This document shows, piece after piece, positions 50,252-58,560 of a DNA stretch of 64,000 nt. The DNA comes from Paenibacillaceae bacterium (GTDB taxonomy: Bacteria; Bacillota; Clostridia; Lachnospirales; Lachnospiraceae), in contig SVDU01000005.1 in the NCBI GenBank assembly GCA_015057705.1, forward strand, positions 1 through 64,000. The letters are read 5' to 3'. The notes below the pieces were generated by a model that was not told the DNA's origin, did no database searches, and saw only the letters and a list, made by a program, of their open reading frames with translations. The translations under genes were made by a program, and so were the position numbers. Numbering within the stretch: the first letter of the stretch is position 1; the number at the start of each line of letters is the position of its first letter.

Positions 50252-50965
50252 TTATTTCAGTTTAAGAGAATCCAGAGCTGCCTCAATCTGTCCTTCTACA
50301 CCGCTGTCAGTTGAACCAATGGTTCCTGCTGCACTGATATAGGTTTTTGTAGCTGCGTTATAAGAACCGGAGATGGCATAATAACGAACTCCATCCTGAG
50401 GTGTCTTATACCGGAGTGCGTAACGGAAGGTCTGGCTGCCGTCGCTGCCGTTTTTAACATCATAACGGACAAATTCCATATCCTCACCACGGCTGATTAA
50501 CTTCTTATATTCATCCATGGTATCCGGATATACTTCTCTTGCACCATCTGCATCATCACCCTGTACATAAGTAACTTCCAGGTAATCTTCGCCATTGGGT
50601 GAAGAAATTGCTACCACGCTCTCGTCTCCGTCCTCGTCCAGTGACCAGCCTTTTGGCGGCATAATCTGATATTTACCTGATTTGGAAGTAAATAAGCCTT
50701 CCTTAATATCTCCTGCATCGTTGGCTGTTAGCGGCTGTGTTTCTTTTGTTTCCTCTTCTTCCGATGTATCCGCACCTTCTGATGTTTCCTGCTCCGATGA
50801 AGCCACTTCTGCATTCACCGCTGTGGTTGCCTCAGTGGATGCTTCTGCCTGCTGCTTGGTTTCCTGCGTCGATTCCGCTTTAGTATTATTCTTTCCGCAG
50901 GCTGTCGCTGTTATCATCACTGTCATCGCAATCAAAATCCCTGCTAAGATCTTATTTTTTCTCAT
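50252..50965 (-). CDS. Lipoprotein with acidic linker, function unknown
   Basis: About 237 residues. A lipoprotein signal ends in ATACG, followed by a Ser/Thr/Glu-rich linker (residues ~25-80) and a compact domain (~90-237) starting GLFTSKSGKYQIMPPKGWS and ending TDSGVEGQIEAALDSLKL. The core resembles PsbP-like or small surface domains that begin with a G-Y-x-x-x-x-P-x-G-W motif. The ATG at 50965 has GAGGAGTG upstream. Monocistronic. No function assigned. Confidence 0.75.
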   Translation of the reverse strand: MRKNKILAGILIAMTVMITATACGKNNTKAESTQETKQQAEASTEATTAVNAEVASSEQETSEGADTSEEEETKETQPLTANDAGDIKEGLFTSKSGKYQIMPPKGWSLDEDGDESVVAISSPNGEDYLEVTYVQGDDADGAREVYPDTMDEYKKLISRGEDMEFVRYDVKNGSDGSQTFRYALRYKTPQDGVRYYAISGSYNAATKTYISAAGTIGSTDSGVEGQIEAALDSLKLK

Positions 50966-51074
50966 AGAATCACTCCTCATCATAAAATTCTTTTCTGGTG
51001 ACGTGGAGGATTATAACATGAACAGTCCTGAAAGTATAGCATTTTAAACGAACCGAAAGAATCACAATGAAATC

Positions 51075-51554
51075 TTAATAATTTCCCCAGATGACACCAG
51101 GACTCTCCAGATTCAGTAATTTCACTTTAATATTCAGTCCTCCCCCATATCCCACAAGGCTTTTGTCTGCACCAATTACACGGTGACAGGGGATGATTAT
51201 GGAAATGGGGTTGCGGTTATTTGCCATCCCCACTGCACGGCAGGCCTTTTCATTACCAATCTGCACGGCAATCTCTTTATAACTTCTTGTCTGTCCGTAA
51301 GGAATGGTGCAAAGTGCCTCCCAAACCTTTTTTTGAAATGCTGTTCCCTCAGGCTTTAACGGAAGATCAAATTCTGTTCTTTCTCCTATTAAATACTCGT
51401 TCAGCTGAAGAACCGCCTTCTTAATCAGGTCTGTGGACTTTTTTAGCCCCTCTTTTGGAGCTTCACTCCCAAATTCCACACCTAATACCCCTTCCTCATC
51501 ACATATTACCTGAACAGGACCCAGTTCACTCTCAAAAATATCCCAGTATTTCAT
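51075..51554 (-). CDS. ogt: Methylated-DNA-protein cysteine methyltransferase (Ogt-type)
   Basis: Removes O6-alkyl groups from guanine by irreversible transfer to its own Cys. 159 residues with an N-terminal RNase-H-like domain and the C-terminal DNA-binding domain: FQKKVWEALCTIPYGQTRSY, ACRAVGMANNRNPISIIIPCHRVIG holds the reactive Cys in PCHR. Start follows AAAGGAGCACTT. It carries no Ada regulatory domain. Confidence 0.95.
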   Translation of the reverse strand: MKYWDIFESELGPVQVICDEEGVLGVEFGSEAPKEGLKKSTDLIKKAVLQLNEYLIGERTEFDLPLKPEGTAFQKKVWEALCTIPYGQTRSYKEIAVQIGNEKACRAVGMANNRNPISIIIPCHRVIGADKSLVGYGGGLNIKVKLLNLESPGVIWGNY

Positions 51555-51949
51555 AAGTGCTCCTTTCTCTTTCGTTTTTCCTGTTTTACTGTCTGTAACA
51601 ATTATATCATAAGAAGCATTACACAGAAATTACTTTTTCAAGTCAGCAAATCCTCATTAGATGGAAAAACTTTCTATTTTTTCAAACATTACTTAGAATT
51701 CTTTTAGTTTTTTTATGAAATCTTTATCGACTGGTCAAACTTATGTCATAATTCCAAGGTATACTTATATTTGTAAAGGAACCCCACCCTTTTAACATTG
51801 ACTTTTTATTTTTCATACTCAAACCGGCAGGAACATTTATGTACCTGCCGGTTCCTCCCATTTTAAGGCTATTCTTTCTGCTTTTCTCCCCTTACGAAAT
51901 CCCGCAAATATCAGCTTTTTTCGATTTTTATTTTTTTTTGAAAATATTG
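51555..51949. other. AT-rich intergenic region with one strong hairpin
   Basis: No ORF or known RNA is supported between ogt and the tRNA promoter. AACCGGCAGG (51822-51831) pairs perfectly with 51844-51853 around a 12-nt loop, without a clear T-run on either strand. The rest is T-rich with short homopolymer runs. Confidence 0.5.
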
Positions 51950-51978
51950 TTGACAAATCTATATCCATCATATATAAT
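51950..51978 (+). promoter_or_regulatory. Strong promoter of the tRNA cluster
   Basis: Perfect TTGACA (51950-51955) and TATAAT (51973-51978) with a 17-bp spacer, about 50 bp before the first tRNA. Confidence 0.92.
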
Positions 51979-52028
51979 AACTCTTGCGTTGCGGAAAACA
52001 AGAAAAAAACAAAGACGCAAAAAACCTT

Positions 52029-52103
52029 CGGGGTGTGGCTCAGCTTGGCTAGAGCGCCTGGTTTGGGACCAGGAAGTCGCAGGTTCGAATCCTGTCACCC
52101 CGA
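52029..52103 (+). tRNA. tRNA-Pro (TGG)
   Basis: Acceptor CGGGGTG/CACCCCG, anticodon stem CCTGG/CCAGG around TTTGGGA gives anticodon TGG, T-loop TTCGAAT. First of seven tRNAs. CCA is not encoded. Confidence 0.97.
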
Positions 52104-52139
52104 CTTGAGATCAAGTCATCTATTTCTCAAAAAACCTTT

Positions 52140-52210
52140 GCGGGTGTAGTTCAATGGTAGAACACTAGCCTTCCAAGCTAGATACGTGGGTTCGATTCCC
52201 ATCACCCGCT
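52140..52210 (+). tRNA. tRNA-Gly (TCC)
   Basis: Acceptor GCGGGTG/CACCCGC, anticodon stem CTAGC/GCTAG around CTTCCAA, T-loop TTCGATT. Confidence 0.97.
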
Positions 52211-52213
52211 CTT

Positions 52214-52287
<74 letters not shown>

Positions 52288-52323
52288 TTTCACACTGTCA
52301 ACCAGCAGTGTGAAGCTTTTTAT

Positions 52324-52398
52324 GGTGGGTATGGCGAAGTTGGTTATCGCGCCAGATTGTGGCTCTGGAGGCCCAGGGTTCGAATCCCTGTACTCACC
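52324..52398 (+). tRNA. tRNA-His (GTG)
   Basis: Acceptor GTGGGTA/TACTCAC with the extra 5' G at 52324 opposite C73, anticodon stem CCAGA/TCTGG around TTGTGGC. A small hairpin CACACTG/CAGTGTG lies between it and tRNA-Arg and may be a processing site. Confidence 0.96.
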
Positions 52399-52438
52399 TT
52401 TCCCTTAAAGGGAATTTTTTTTTATCAGGAGATGTTAT

Positions 52439-52510
52439 TGGGCTATCGCCAAGCGGTAAGGCACAGGACTTTGACTCCTGCATTCGTTGGTTCAAATCCA
52501 ACTAGCCCAG
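52439..52510 (+). tRNA. tRNA-Gln (TTG)
   Basis: Acceptor TGGGCTA/TAGCCCA, anticodon stem CAGGA/TCCTG around CTTTGAC, T-loop TTCAAAT. Confidence 0.97.
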
Positions 52511-52512
52511 TA

Positions 52513-52587
52513 TGGGATACTAGCTCAGGTGGTAGAGCACTTGACTTTTAATCAAGTTGTCCGGGGTTCGAATCCCCGGTGTCTCAT
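52513..52587 (+). tRNA. tRNA-Lys (TTT)
   Basis: Acceptor TGGGATA/TGTCTCA (two G-U pairs), anticodon stem CTTGA/TCAAG around CTTTTAA, T-loop TTCGAAT. Only 2 nt after tRNA-Gln. Confidence 0.95.
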
Positions 52588-52611
52588 TTAAATATGATCT
52601 GTTTGATATCA

Positions 52612-52691
52612 GCGGGTATGGCGGAATTGGCAGACGCGCCAGATTTAGGTTCTGGTGGGAGACCGTGCAGGTTCAAGTCCTGTTACCCGCA
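52612..52691 (+). tRNA. tRNA-Leu (TAG)
   Basis: Acceptor GCGGGTA/TACCCGC, anticodon stem CCAGA/TCTGG around TTTAGGT, T-loop TTCAAGT. The variable arm is short for a class II tRNA. Confidence 0.96.
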
Positions 52692-52708
52692 TGTATAATG
52701 AATTGATG

Positions 52709-52758
52709 GAAACACCGGAACCCCTTGTTAATACAAGGTAATCCGGTGTTTTTGTTTT
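52709..52758 (+). terminator. Terminator of the tRNA cluster
   Basis: AAACACCGGA pairs with TCCGGTGTTT with an inner TTGT/ACAA, followed by TTGTTTTTT. Confidence 0.85.
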
Positions 52759-52836
52759 TTGGGCAGAATTTTTCATAACTAATTCCCCAAAGCATAAAAT
52801 ATATTACAAACCTGTCGAAACAGAAAGGGTATAATT

Positions 52837-54192
52837 TTGTTAAAAATATTGGATGATGATTATTATGATCTAATCGTAAATAATGTGACCGTATCTTCCT
52901 ATGGCAGTGATGATATTACATTATTAAACAGTCTTCACTCATTGCGGCATGTTCTGAAATATGAAATAGATGCCTGCGGTCTGGAACAAAACCCTTATGA
53001 AACCCTTCCTGCTCTATTTACACTAACCTCATCACTCAGCTTGGAAAAATCAGGAATTGAAGCGGTTCAAAATAACCCCGAGTTCAGTCTGTTCGGCCAG
53101 GGTGTAATCGTTGGTATTATAGATACCGGTATTGATTATCAGCATTCCGCATTTATAAATAATGACAAAACCACCCGCATCTTATATATATGGGATCAGA
53201 CAATTCAGGAAGGCTTACCGCCTTCCGGCTTTACGTTTGGTACGGAATACAATAAAAGCCTTATTAATAATGCATTATTTTCGAGAGATCCATCCTCAGT
53301 TGTCCCCTCGATGGATACAAATGGGCATGGAACAGCGATTGCCAGCATCATTGCAGGCAATCCTGATTCAGACCATTCTTTTTCCGGAATTGTTCCACAA
53401 TCAGAGCTGGTAGTCGTAAAGTTAAAAGAAGCAAAGCATAACCTTAAAAATATCTTCTTCGCTCCTACAGATTCATTATGCTTTCAAGAATCCGATATCA
53501 TGCTTGGCATACGTTACCTTACAACAGTATCTCAAAAGCTGAACCGCCCTCTCGTCATATGTATTGCTCTTGGAAGCAGCCAGAGTTATATCTGGGTTAA
53601 TAATATCTCATTTGAGAGCAGTACCGGAGATCCTGTCATTTTAATACGGTTTGAAAATCCCCTTCCGGGAATCTGGAATCTTCTGGTGCGAAATGATGAA
53701 AAGGAACCGTTCTCTTTTCACTCCTGGCTGCCATCTGGAAATCTGATTTCCGATGAAACCTTTTTCTTAAAAGGAGATCCAAACACAACAATTACCACAC
53801 CTGGAAACACGATTAGTACTCTGACTGTTACCGCCTATAATCAGTATAATGATACAATACTGATTGAATCTGGGAGAGGTTATACAAGAAGCGGTCTTAT
53901 TAAACCAGATATTGCCGCTCCTGGATACCAGCTTCCTTGTGCTATTCCTAAAGAGCAGTGCAGTACGCTTACAGGAACAGGTGCCGCGGCGGCACATACC
54001 GCGGGAGTGATTGCCATGATTCTGGAATGGGCTTATAGTAAAGGAAACTTTACAGCTGTCACTGGTATTCAGATCAATCGTATGATTATACGGGAAGCCC
54101 GGCGTAACAGTCTATATATCTATCCAAATAATATTTGGGGATATGGACAGATAAATATATACAATATATTAAATCGGCTTTCTGGTATTTAG
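52837..54192 (+). CDS. S8 subtilase-like pseudoprotease, internally deleted
   Basis: 451 residues, a paralogue of the protein at 54737-56407. Catalytic Asp96 (IIDTGIDYQH) and His164 (NGHGTAIAS) are present. The serine position (382) is Gly: TGTGAAAAH, codon GGT at 53980-53982. About 105 residues found in the paralogue, including its SAGNEGN oxyanion-hole segment, are missing between ALGSSQS and YIWVNN with the frame kept. TTG start after AAAGGG; the first residues (LKILDDDYYDLIV) match the paralogue. No signal peptide. In Clostridium difficile, Csp-type subtilases without Ser regulate spore germination. A sensing or scaffold role is possible, but this copy may also be degrading. Confidence 0.82.
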   Translation: MLKILDDDYYDLIVNNVTVSSYGSDDITLLNSLHSLRHVLKYEIDACGLEQNPYETLPALFTLTSSLSLEKSGIEAVQNNPEFSLFGQGVIVGIIDTGIDYQHSAFINNDKTTRILYIWDQTIQEGLPPSGFTFGTEYNKSLINNALFSRDPSSVVPSMDTNGHGTAIASIIAGNPDSDHSFSGIVPQSELVVVKLKEAKHNLKNIFFAPTDSLCFQESDIMLGIRYLTTVSQKLNRPLVICIALGSSQSYIWVNNISFESSTGDPVILIRFENPLPGIWNLLVRNDEKEPFSFHSWLPSGNLISDETFFLKGDPNTTITTPGNTISTLTVTAYNQYNDTILIESGRGYTRSGLIKPDIAAPGYQLPCAIPKEQCSTLTGTGAAAAHTAGVIAMILEWAYSKGNFTAVTGIQINRMIIREARRNSLYIYPNNIWGYGQINIYNILNRLSGI

Positions 54193-54227
54193 CGTACTTG
54201 ATTTTTATAGCACTTATGTTTTCAATT

Positions 54228-54254
54228 GGCGGGACCGAACACCGGATACCCGCC
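54228..54254. repeat. GGCGGG/CCCGCC hairpin, copy 1
   Basis: Arms 54228-54233 and 54249-54254 with an inner CCG/CGG, followed by ATTATCC. A related element at 54527-54553 has the same outer stem followed by ATTACC. The two flank the small gene at 54354. Confidence 0.6.
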
Positions 54255-54353
54255 ATTATCCTTTGTCAATTGTTCAAAATACTGCAGTAAACTCAATATT
54301 TTCTATATAGTTTAATATCTAATTCATTTATAATTCACCTGGAGGTGATAATT

Positions 54354-54527
54354 ATGAATCTCAAGAAGGAAAAAAAACTGGCTCAAGAATTTGACCGGCT
54401 GGAAGCAGCAAGCAAAAATATGGAAATTCCAGCTGCTCCGCCGGACGAATTTGAAAACATCTTAAGCGAGATGAAACGCAGAGGGATCAACCCCAGAGTC
54501 AGAAAAGAATTAGGCGACAGGAAGTAG
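54354..54527 (+). CDS. Small charged protein, function unknown
   Basis: 57 residues, very rich in Lys, Glu and Arg, predicted as a helix (LKKEKKLAQEFDRLEAASKNM) followed by a Pro/Ala turn and a second helix (FENILSEMKRRGI). Good ribosome binding site GGAGGTGATAATT before the ATG at 54354. It sits between two subtilase paralogues and between two similar hairpins. No known family recognised. Confidence 0.6.
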   Translation: MNLKKEKKLAQEFDRLEAASKNMEIPAAPPDEFENILSEMKRRGINPRVRKELGDRK

Positions 54528-54553
54528 GCGGGCCGGGTTACCGATAACCCGCC
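54527..54553. repeat. GGCGGG/CCCGCC hairpin, copy 2
   Basis: Outer arms 54527-54532 and 54548-54553 with an inner GGGTTA/TAACCC. It begins on the last base of the small gene's stop codon, so it can act as its terminator despite the absence of a T-run. Confidence 0.6.
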
Positions 54554-54690
54554 ATTACCAATCACGTAATGAATCCTGATTATTCAGACTTCCCCCACTG
54601 TTTTATTAGTTGGTTAATATACGTACTGAGCCCTGCTACCAATATGCACTGCGTCATTGCGCTGAATACCGCCATGGAAAACTTTTCCAA

Positions 54691-54731
54691 AAAACCTCCC
54701 GACCAGAGAGTATATCTCTCCAGTCAGGAGG
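54691..54731 (-). terminator. Terminator of the larger subtilase gene
   Basis: On the minus strand CCTCCTGAC...GTCGGGAGG with inner GAGAG/CTCTC is followed by TTTTTTGG, starting just past the stop. Confidence 0.8.
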
Positions 54732-54736
54732 CAGCA

Positions 54737-56407
54737 TTAAAAGACTACTATTTCATTTAAGATGTTGTCAATATTCAGCTTTCCATATCCCCAGATATTA
54801 TTTGGATATACGTAATCAGGATCACGCTCTGCTGCTCTCATCATCAGTCGGTTAATCTGATTTCCCGTAACAGCCGTATAATTCCCTTTGATATATGCCC
54901 ATTCTATGATCATGGCTGCTATCCCGGCGGCATATGCCGCCGCCACTCCAGTACCGGTGGCTGTTCCATACTGAAAATCCGGTATTGCACATGGAATATT
55001 ATACCCAGGTGCAGCCAGATCCGGTTTAATCTGTCCCAGCCTTGTATATCCTCTGCTGGATTGTTCAAGTATGGATCCGGTGTTTTGGTTGTATGCTGTT
55101 GCAGTCAGAAGATTTGCAGTATCTCCCTGCATGGTAATGGTTGTATTGGGGTCTGAATTAACAAAATAAGTCTCATTGGAAATCAGATTTCCGGACGGAA
55201 GCCAGCTATTATATGAAAAAGGGGCCGAATCCTTACTATCCAACCTGATGTACCAGATACCAGGTGTCATATTCCGGAACCGGAGAAGAATCAGCTGGTT
55301 TCCTGTCTCCGACTCAAATAGTATATTATTTACCCAGACATTGGTTTTGATGGATTGAAACGACAGCTTACGACACGCTCCTATTGCAGGTGCTATCACC
55401 TCTGAAGTCTCCCAGGTAGGTGCTGTTAACTGCAAGGTGAGCCTGGAAGGAATATAGGGCCAGATCTCTACAAAATATTCGCTGTCAATTCCTCCCGAAT
55501 TTAACTGAAAACTGTCGGTATACGGTTCATCTGTAATTTCTCCATAATAATGCCTGCGGCTGTTTCCTTCATTTCCTGCCGATGTTACAATACTTATTTT
55601 GGGCAGCATCATCAGACTGTCCAGGTAGGTGCTTAGAGCTCCCCGGCCGTCATGCCCGCCCTGGTTCGTTCCCAGAGCCAGGCATATGACAAGTGGCCGA
55701 TTTAACTTCTTTGCAACATTTATCAAATACCTGATTCCCATTATAATATCAGATTCCTGATAACACAGCGCACCTTCTGAAACACAAAAAAGCCTTTTTA
55801 AATTTTCTTTTGCTTCCTTTAACTTTACCACCACCAAATCCGCCTGAGGCGCTACTCCGGTAAACCCTTCCTTATCATTGGTATGCCCTGCAATAATGCT
55901 TGCAATGGCGGTTCCATGCCGATAGGTATCATTGGTCGGAACGATGGTAAAAGGATATTGGGAAAGCAGAGCAAAATTAATCAGTTCCTTTGTGTATTCT
56001 GAACCAAAGGTAAAGCCTGCCGGGGCCGTGCCCTCCACCGTCTGATCCCAAATGGAAAGGATACGGCTGGTTCTGTCATTATTCATAAAGGCAGGATGAC
56101 GGTAATCAATTCCTGTATCAACAATTCCCACTATGACGCCTCTGCCGAACAGTCCCCGGGCGGCGGCGATCTGTCTTGATTCTTCACCCGTATTTTCCAT
56201 GCTGACAACCGATTCCAGTGTATATAGCTCTGGAAAGCCGTGATAGGCATTTAATCCAAGATCACAAGGCTCCATACGATCCTTTGGAATATGAAGCAGA
56301 GAAAACATATCGTTCATCATAGTAATGTTATCACCAGTATTATACGAAGTGACCAGGGCATTGCTAATAATCAAATCATAATATCGATTGTCCAGAATTT
56401 TTTCCAT
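54737..56407 (-). CDS. S8 subtilase-like pseudoprotease, full length
   Basis: 556 residues with the subtilase core of Csp-like clostridial proteins. Asp97 (GIVDTGIDYRH), His164 (YRHGTAIAS) and the oxyanion-hole Asn region (SAGNEGN) are intact. At the serine position (487) the motif reads TGTGVAAAY, so Gly replaces Ser (codon 54947-54949) and the usual following His is Tyr. The frame is full length and free of damage, which argues for selection. No signal peptide. The ATG at 56407 follows GGAGGTGCGA. By analogy with CspC/CspA, it may bind ligands or partner proteins in spore germination; this is inference. Confidence 0.88.
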   Translation of the reverse strand: MEKILDNRYYDLIISNALVTSYNTGDNITMMNDMFSLLHIPKDRMEPCDLGLNAYHGFPELYTLESVVSMENTGEESRQIAAARGLFGRGVIVGIVDTGIDYRHPAFMNNDRTSRILSIWDQTVEGTAPAGFTFGSEYTKELINFALLSQYPFTIVPTNDTYRHGTAIASIIAGHTNDKEGFTGVAPQADLVVVKLKEAKENLKRLFCVSEGALCYQESDIIMGIRYLINVAKKLNRPLVICLALGTNQGGHDGRGALSTYLDSLMMLPKISIVTSAGNEGNSRRHYYGEITDEPYTDSFQLNSGGIDSEYFVEIWPYIPSRLTLQLTAPTWETSEVIAPAIGACRKLSFQSIKTNVWVNNILFESETGNQLILLRFRNMTPGIWYIRLDSKDSAPFSYNSWLPSGNLISNETYFVNSDPNTTITMQGDTANLLTATAYNQNTGSILEQSSRGYTRLGQIKPDLAAPGYNIPCAIPDFQYGTATGTGVAAAYAAGIAAMIIEWAYIKGNYTAVTGNQINRLMMRAAERDPDYVYPNNIWGYGKLNIDNILNEIVVF

Positions 56408-56851
56408 TCGCACCTCCTGCTATCTCAGATGGAGCATATGGTATAATCTATGCAGCAACCGATTCAATATGAAATTAATTTTCAACTGCATAATAAAACG
56501 GTTGTTCTAACTTATATAATCTCAAATACCCATTGTTTTTCTAAAGTTTTCACTAATTTATAAAAAAATTACATATTTATCTTTACTTAATCGTTTTCTT
56601 GCGTTATACTTTATGTAACTCTTCTTAGGAGTACCGTATTTCCCCAATCCTGCGGTGCTCCATTTTTTTATCGTGTCTTCTTATCAAACCAATAGGAAAT
56701 TACTCCCAGCACTCTCCCTCTGAATAAGAACCGCAATTTTTACGAACTTTAGAAAACAAATTGGCAACATCTGCATTGTCCCTCTCTGACTCCCGTGATA
56801 CAATAAAAACGGCAAAGACTTAAGCCGCAGACTGCGGAGAATGGAGCTTCT
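56408..56851. other. Intergenic region with a possible short transcript
   Basis: No protein gene is supported between the divergent subtilase and toroid-enzyme genes. AACCG/CGGTT arms (about 56457-56506) form a weak inverted pair. A promoter-terminator pair at 56582-56669 is listed separately. The ribosome binding site of the next gene (GGAG, 56838-56841) is at the right end. Confidence 0.5.
56582..56669 (+). ncRNA. Possible short RNA: promoter-like site plus terminator
   Basis: TATACT at 56605-56610 with TTTACT 17 bp upstream could start a transcript near 56617. A strong terminator, GGAGTACCG (56628-56636) pairing with CGGTGCTCC (56653-56661) followed by ATTTTTTT, ends it within about 55 nt. 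No ORF fits inside. It may be a small RNA or a leftover terminator. Confidence 0.35.
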
Positions 56852-58525
56852 ATGAAAAAACATTACGAAAAAATCATTTTATACAGCGACCGGAAAACAG
56901 AAGAAATAATGAATCAGCAGGTCATGGATGAGACCTCAGAATTCTATGGGGGGTTTCGTGATCATGACGGGCTGGTAGAACCAAAACTTGCCATCTTTCA
57001 GGTGACAACCATGACCGCCTGCTTATTTAACAATAAAAGCCGTTTTTACGGCAATGAAGATATCTACAATAGAATATCCATCGCTCTTTCCTATATTGCA
57101 AACGGTCAGCGTGAAAACGGATTTTTTGACCTTATAAACTGTAATTTTTATTCTGGTGCAGATACGGCATTTTGCATTGACGGACTTCTGCCCGCTTATA
57201 TTTATTTGAACCGGCTTTCAGGGAAGGAAGACTGCCCTTCTATGGAAAGGACCATGCTTTCTACTCTTATGCCTGTTATGAAGTCCATTCTGATCAAAGG
57301 CGGAAAGGCCATGATAAACGGGGGATTCCACACTCCCAACCACCGCTGGGCCATTGCTTCTACTTTAATGATGCTCTATCGCCTTACTTCTGATGAATCC
57401 ATGAAGAACGGGGCAGAGAAATTCTTAATCGAAGGCTGCGACTGCAATGAGGACGGAGAATACGCAGAACGGTCAGCCGGAGGATATAACCTGGTGAATA
57501 ATAACGCTATGATCATGCTGGCAATGGCAACCGGTGACGATTCCTGGTATGAGCCTGTTAAAAGAAATTTAACCATGATGCTTCACTATATAGAGCCTGA
57601 TGGAAGTATCTTTACCAATAACTCCACAAGGCAGGATCGCGGAACAAGGATTTTTCCAACCGGGTATTATCTGGAATATTTATATATGGGAATTAAATTC
57701 CACAACGAGACCTTTTTAAAGGCCGCATGCTTTATCATGGATCAGGCTGTGGCAAAAGGAATCGGGCCTTTGGACTGGCTGATTCATTTCATGCTTCTTC
57801 CTGAACTGGGCGAGTTTGAATATGAGGAAAGCAAAATTCTGACTAACTACTGCCACCATTATGCTGATTCCGGAATTGTACGGCTTCGCAGAGAAGCTTA
57901 TTCCTGTTCCATCTTAAAAAACAGCCCTTCCTTCCTCTATTTTGTACATGGGGATTTATGCGTCAGTATGAAAATCGGAGCCAGTTTCTGCGAGCACAGA
58001 TACTTCGTTCCGGAGAACCTGGTACAGCTTCCCGGAGAAGAGGGATTTGTACTGAATCAGAAAATGGCAGGCTGGTACTACCTTCCCTTTCAGGAACCTC
58101 AGGACACTGCGGACTGGTGGAAGATGGATCATTCAAAGAGAGAAAAATTGCATGGACCAGACATGAATTTTATTCTGACTGTTACAGAGGCAGCGGATGG
58201 GGTTGATATCACCATAGAAACTGCTGGAATCGACCGCGCTCCGCTGCGGGTAGAACTTGCATTTGATGCAGGATGCCGGGTGGAATCCCCTTATTTCATC
58301 TCTGAAGGGAATGCAGGTGGCGGAATTGTGGCAAGAAAAGGAACTGTTACTGCTTCCAAGGGTAAATATGCCATAACAGCCGGTCCCGGCTTTGGTGCAC
58401 ATAACTATGTAGCAGGCAAGTTCGGAAGTCAGGGACGTTCCCAGGACTGTTATACGGTCTATTTTACAGACTTTACCTGCTTTAAGCATACAATATCACT
58501 TCGTGCGGTTCCAGCCGCCTATTAG
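56852..58525 (+). CDS. Putative (alpha/alpha)-toroid glycan-active enzyme
   Basis: 557 residues without signal peptide. The N-terminal ~340 are helical with repeated aromatic-rich pairs (SYIANGQRENGFFDL, GGFHTPNHRWAIAS, ERSAGGYNLVNNNAM), like the toroid domains of polysaccharide lyases and unsaturated-sugar hydrolases. The C-terminal ~200 look beta-rich (SMKIGASFCEHRYF, GPGFGAHNYVAGK), as in heparinase II/III-like proteins. The NNNAM and PNHRW stretches could be active-site motifs. I do not recognise a named family. It lies beside a GH105 gene and an uptake system, so an intracellular uronate-oligosaccharide role is plausible. Confidence 0.7.
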   Translation: MKKHYEKIILYSDRKTEEIMNQQVMDETSEFYGGFRDHDGLVEPKLAIFQVTTMTACLFNNKSRFYGNEDIYNRISIALSYIANGQRENGFFDLINCNFYSGADTAFCIDGLLPAYIYLNRLSGKEDCPSMERTMLSTLMPVMKSILIKGGKAMINGGFHTPNHRWAIASTLMMLYRLTSDESMKNGAEKFLIEGCDCNEDGEYAERSAGGYNLVNNNAMIMLAMATGDDSWYEPVKRNLTMMLHYIEPDGSIFTNNSTRQDRGTRIFPTGYYLEYLYMGIKFHNETFLKAACFIMDQAVAKGIGPLDWLIHFMLLPELGEFEYEESKILTNYCHHYADSGIVRLRREAYSCSILKNSPSFLYFVHGDLCVSMKIGASFCEHRYFVPENLVQLPGEEGFVLNQKMAGWYYLPFQEPQDTADWWKMDHSKREKLHGPDMNFILTVTEAADGVDITIETAGIDRAPLRVELAFDAGCRVESPYFISEGNAGGGIVARKGTVTASKGKYAITAGPGFGAHNYVAGKFGSQGRSQDCYTVYFTDFTCFKHTISLRAVPAAY

Positions 58526-58530
58526 TATAA

Positions 58531-58558
58531 AATGAGGGTGCATTTCTGCACCCTCATT
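58531..58558. terminator. Terminator between convergent genes
   Basis: AATGAGGGTGCA (58531-58542) pairs with TGCACCCTCATT (58547-58558) around TTTC, with T-rich flanks on both strands. Confidence 0.85.
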
Positions 58559-58560
58559 CT

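Noticed and set aside
51555-52028. CRISPR or repeat array in the T-rich intergenic region
   Set aside because: No regularly spaced direct repeats are present; only homopolymer runs and one hairpin.
54569-54760. Plus-strand open frame before the larger subtilase gene
   Set aside because: It has no ribosome binding site and runs through the subtilase terminator hairpin into the opposite gene's 3' end.
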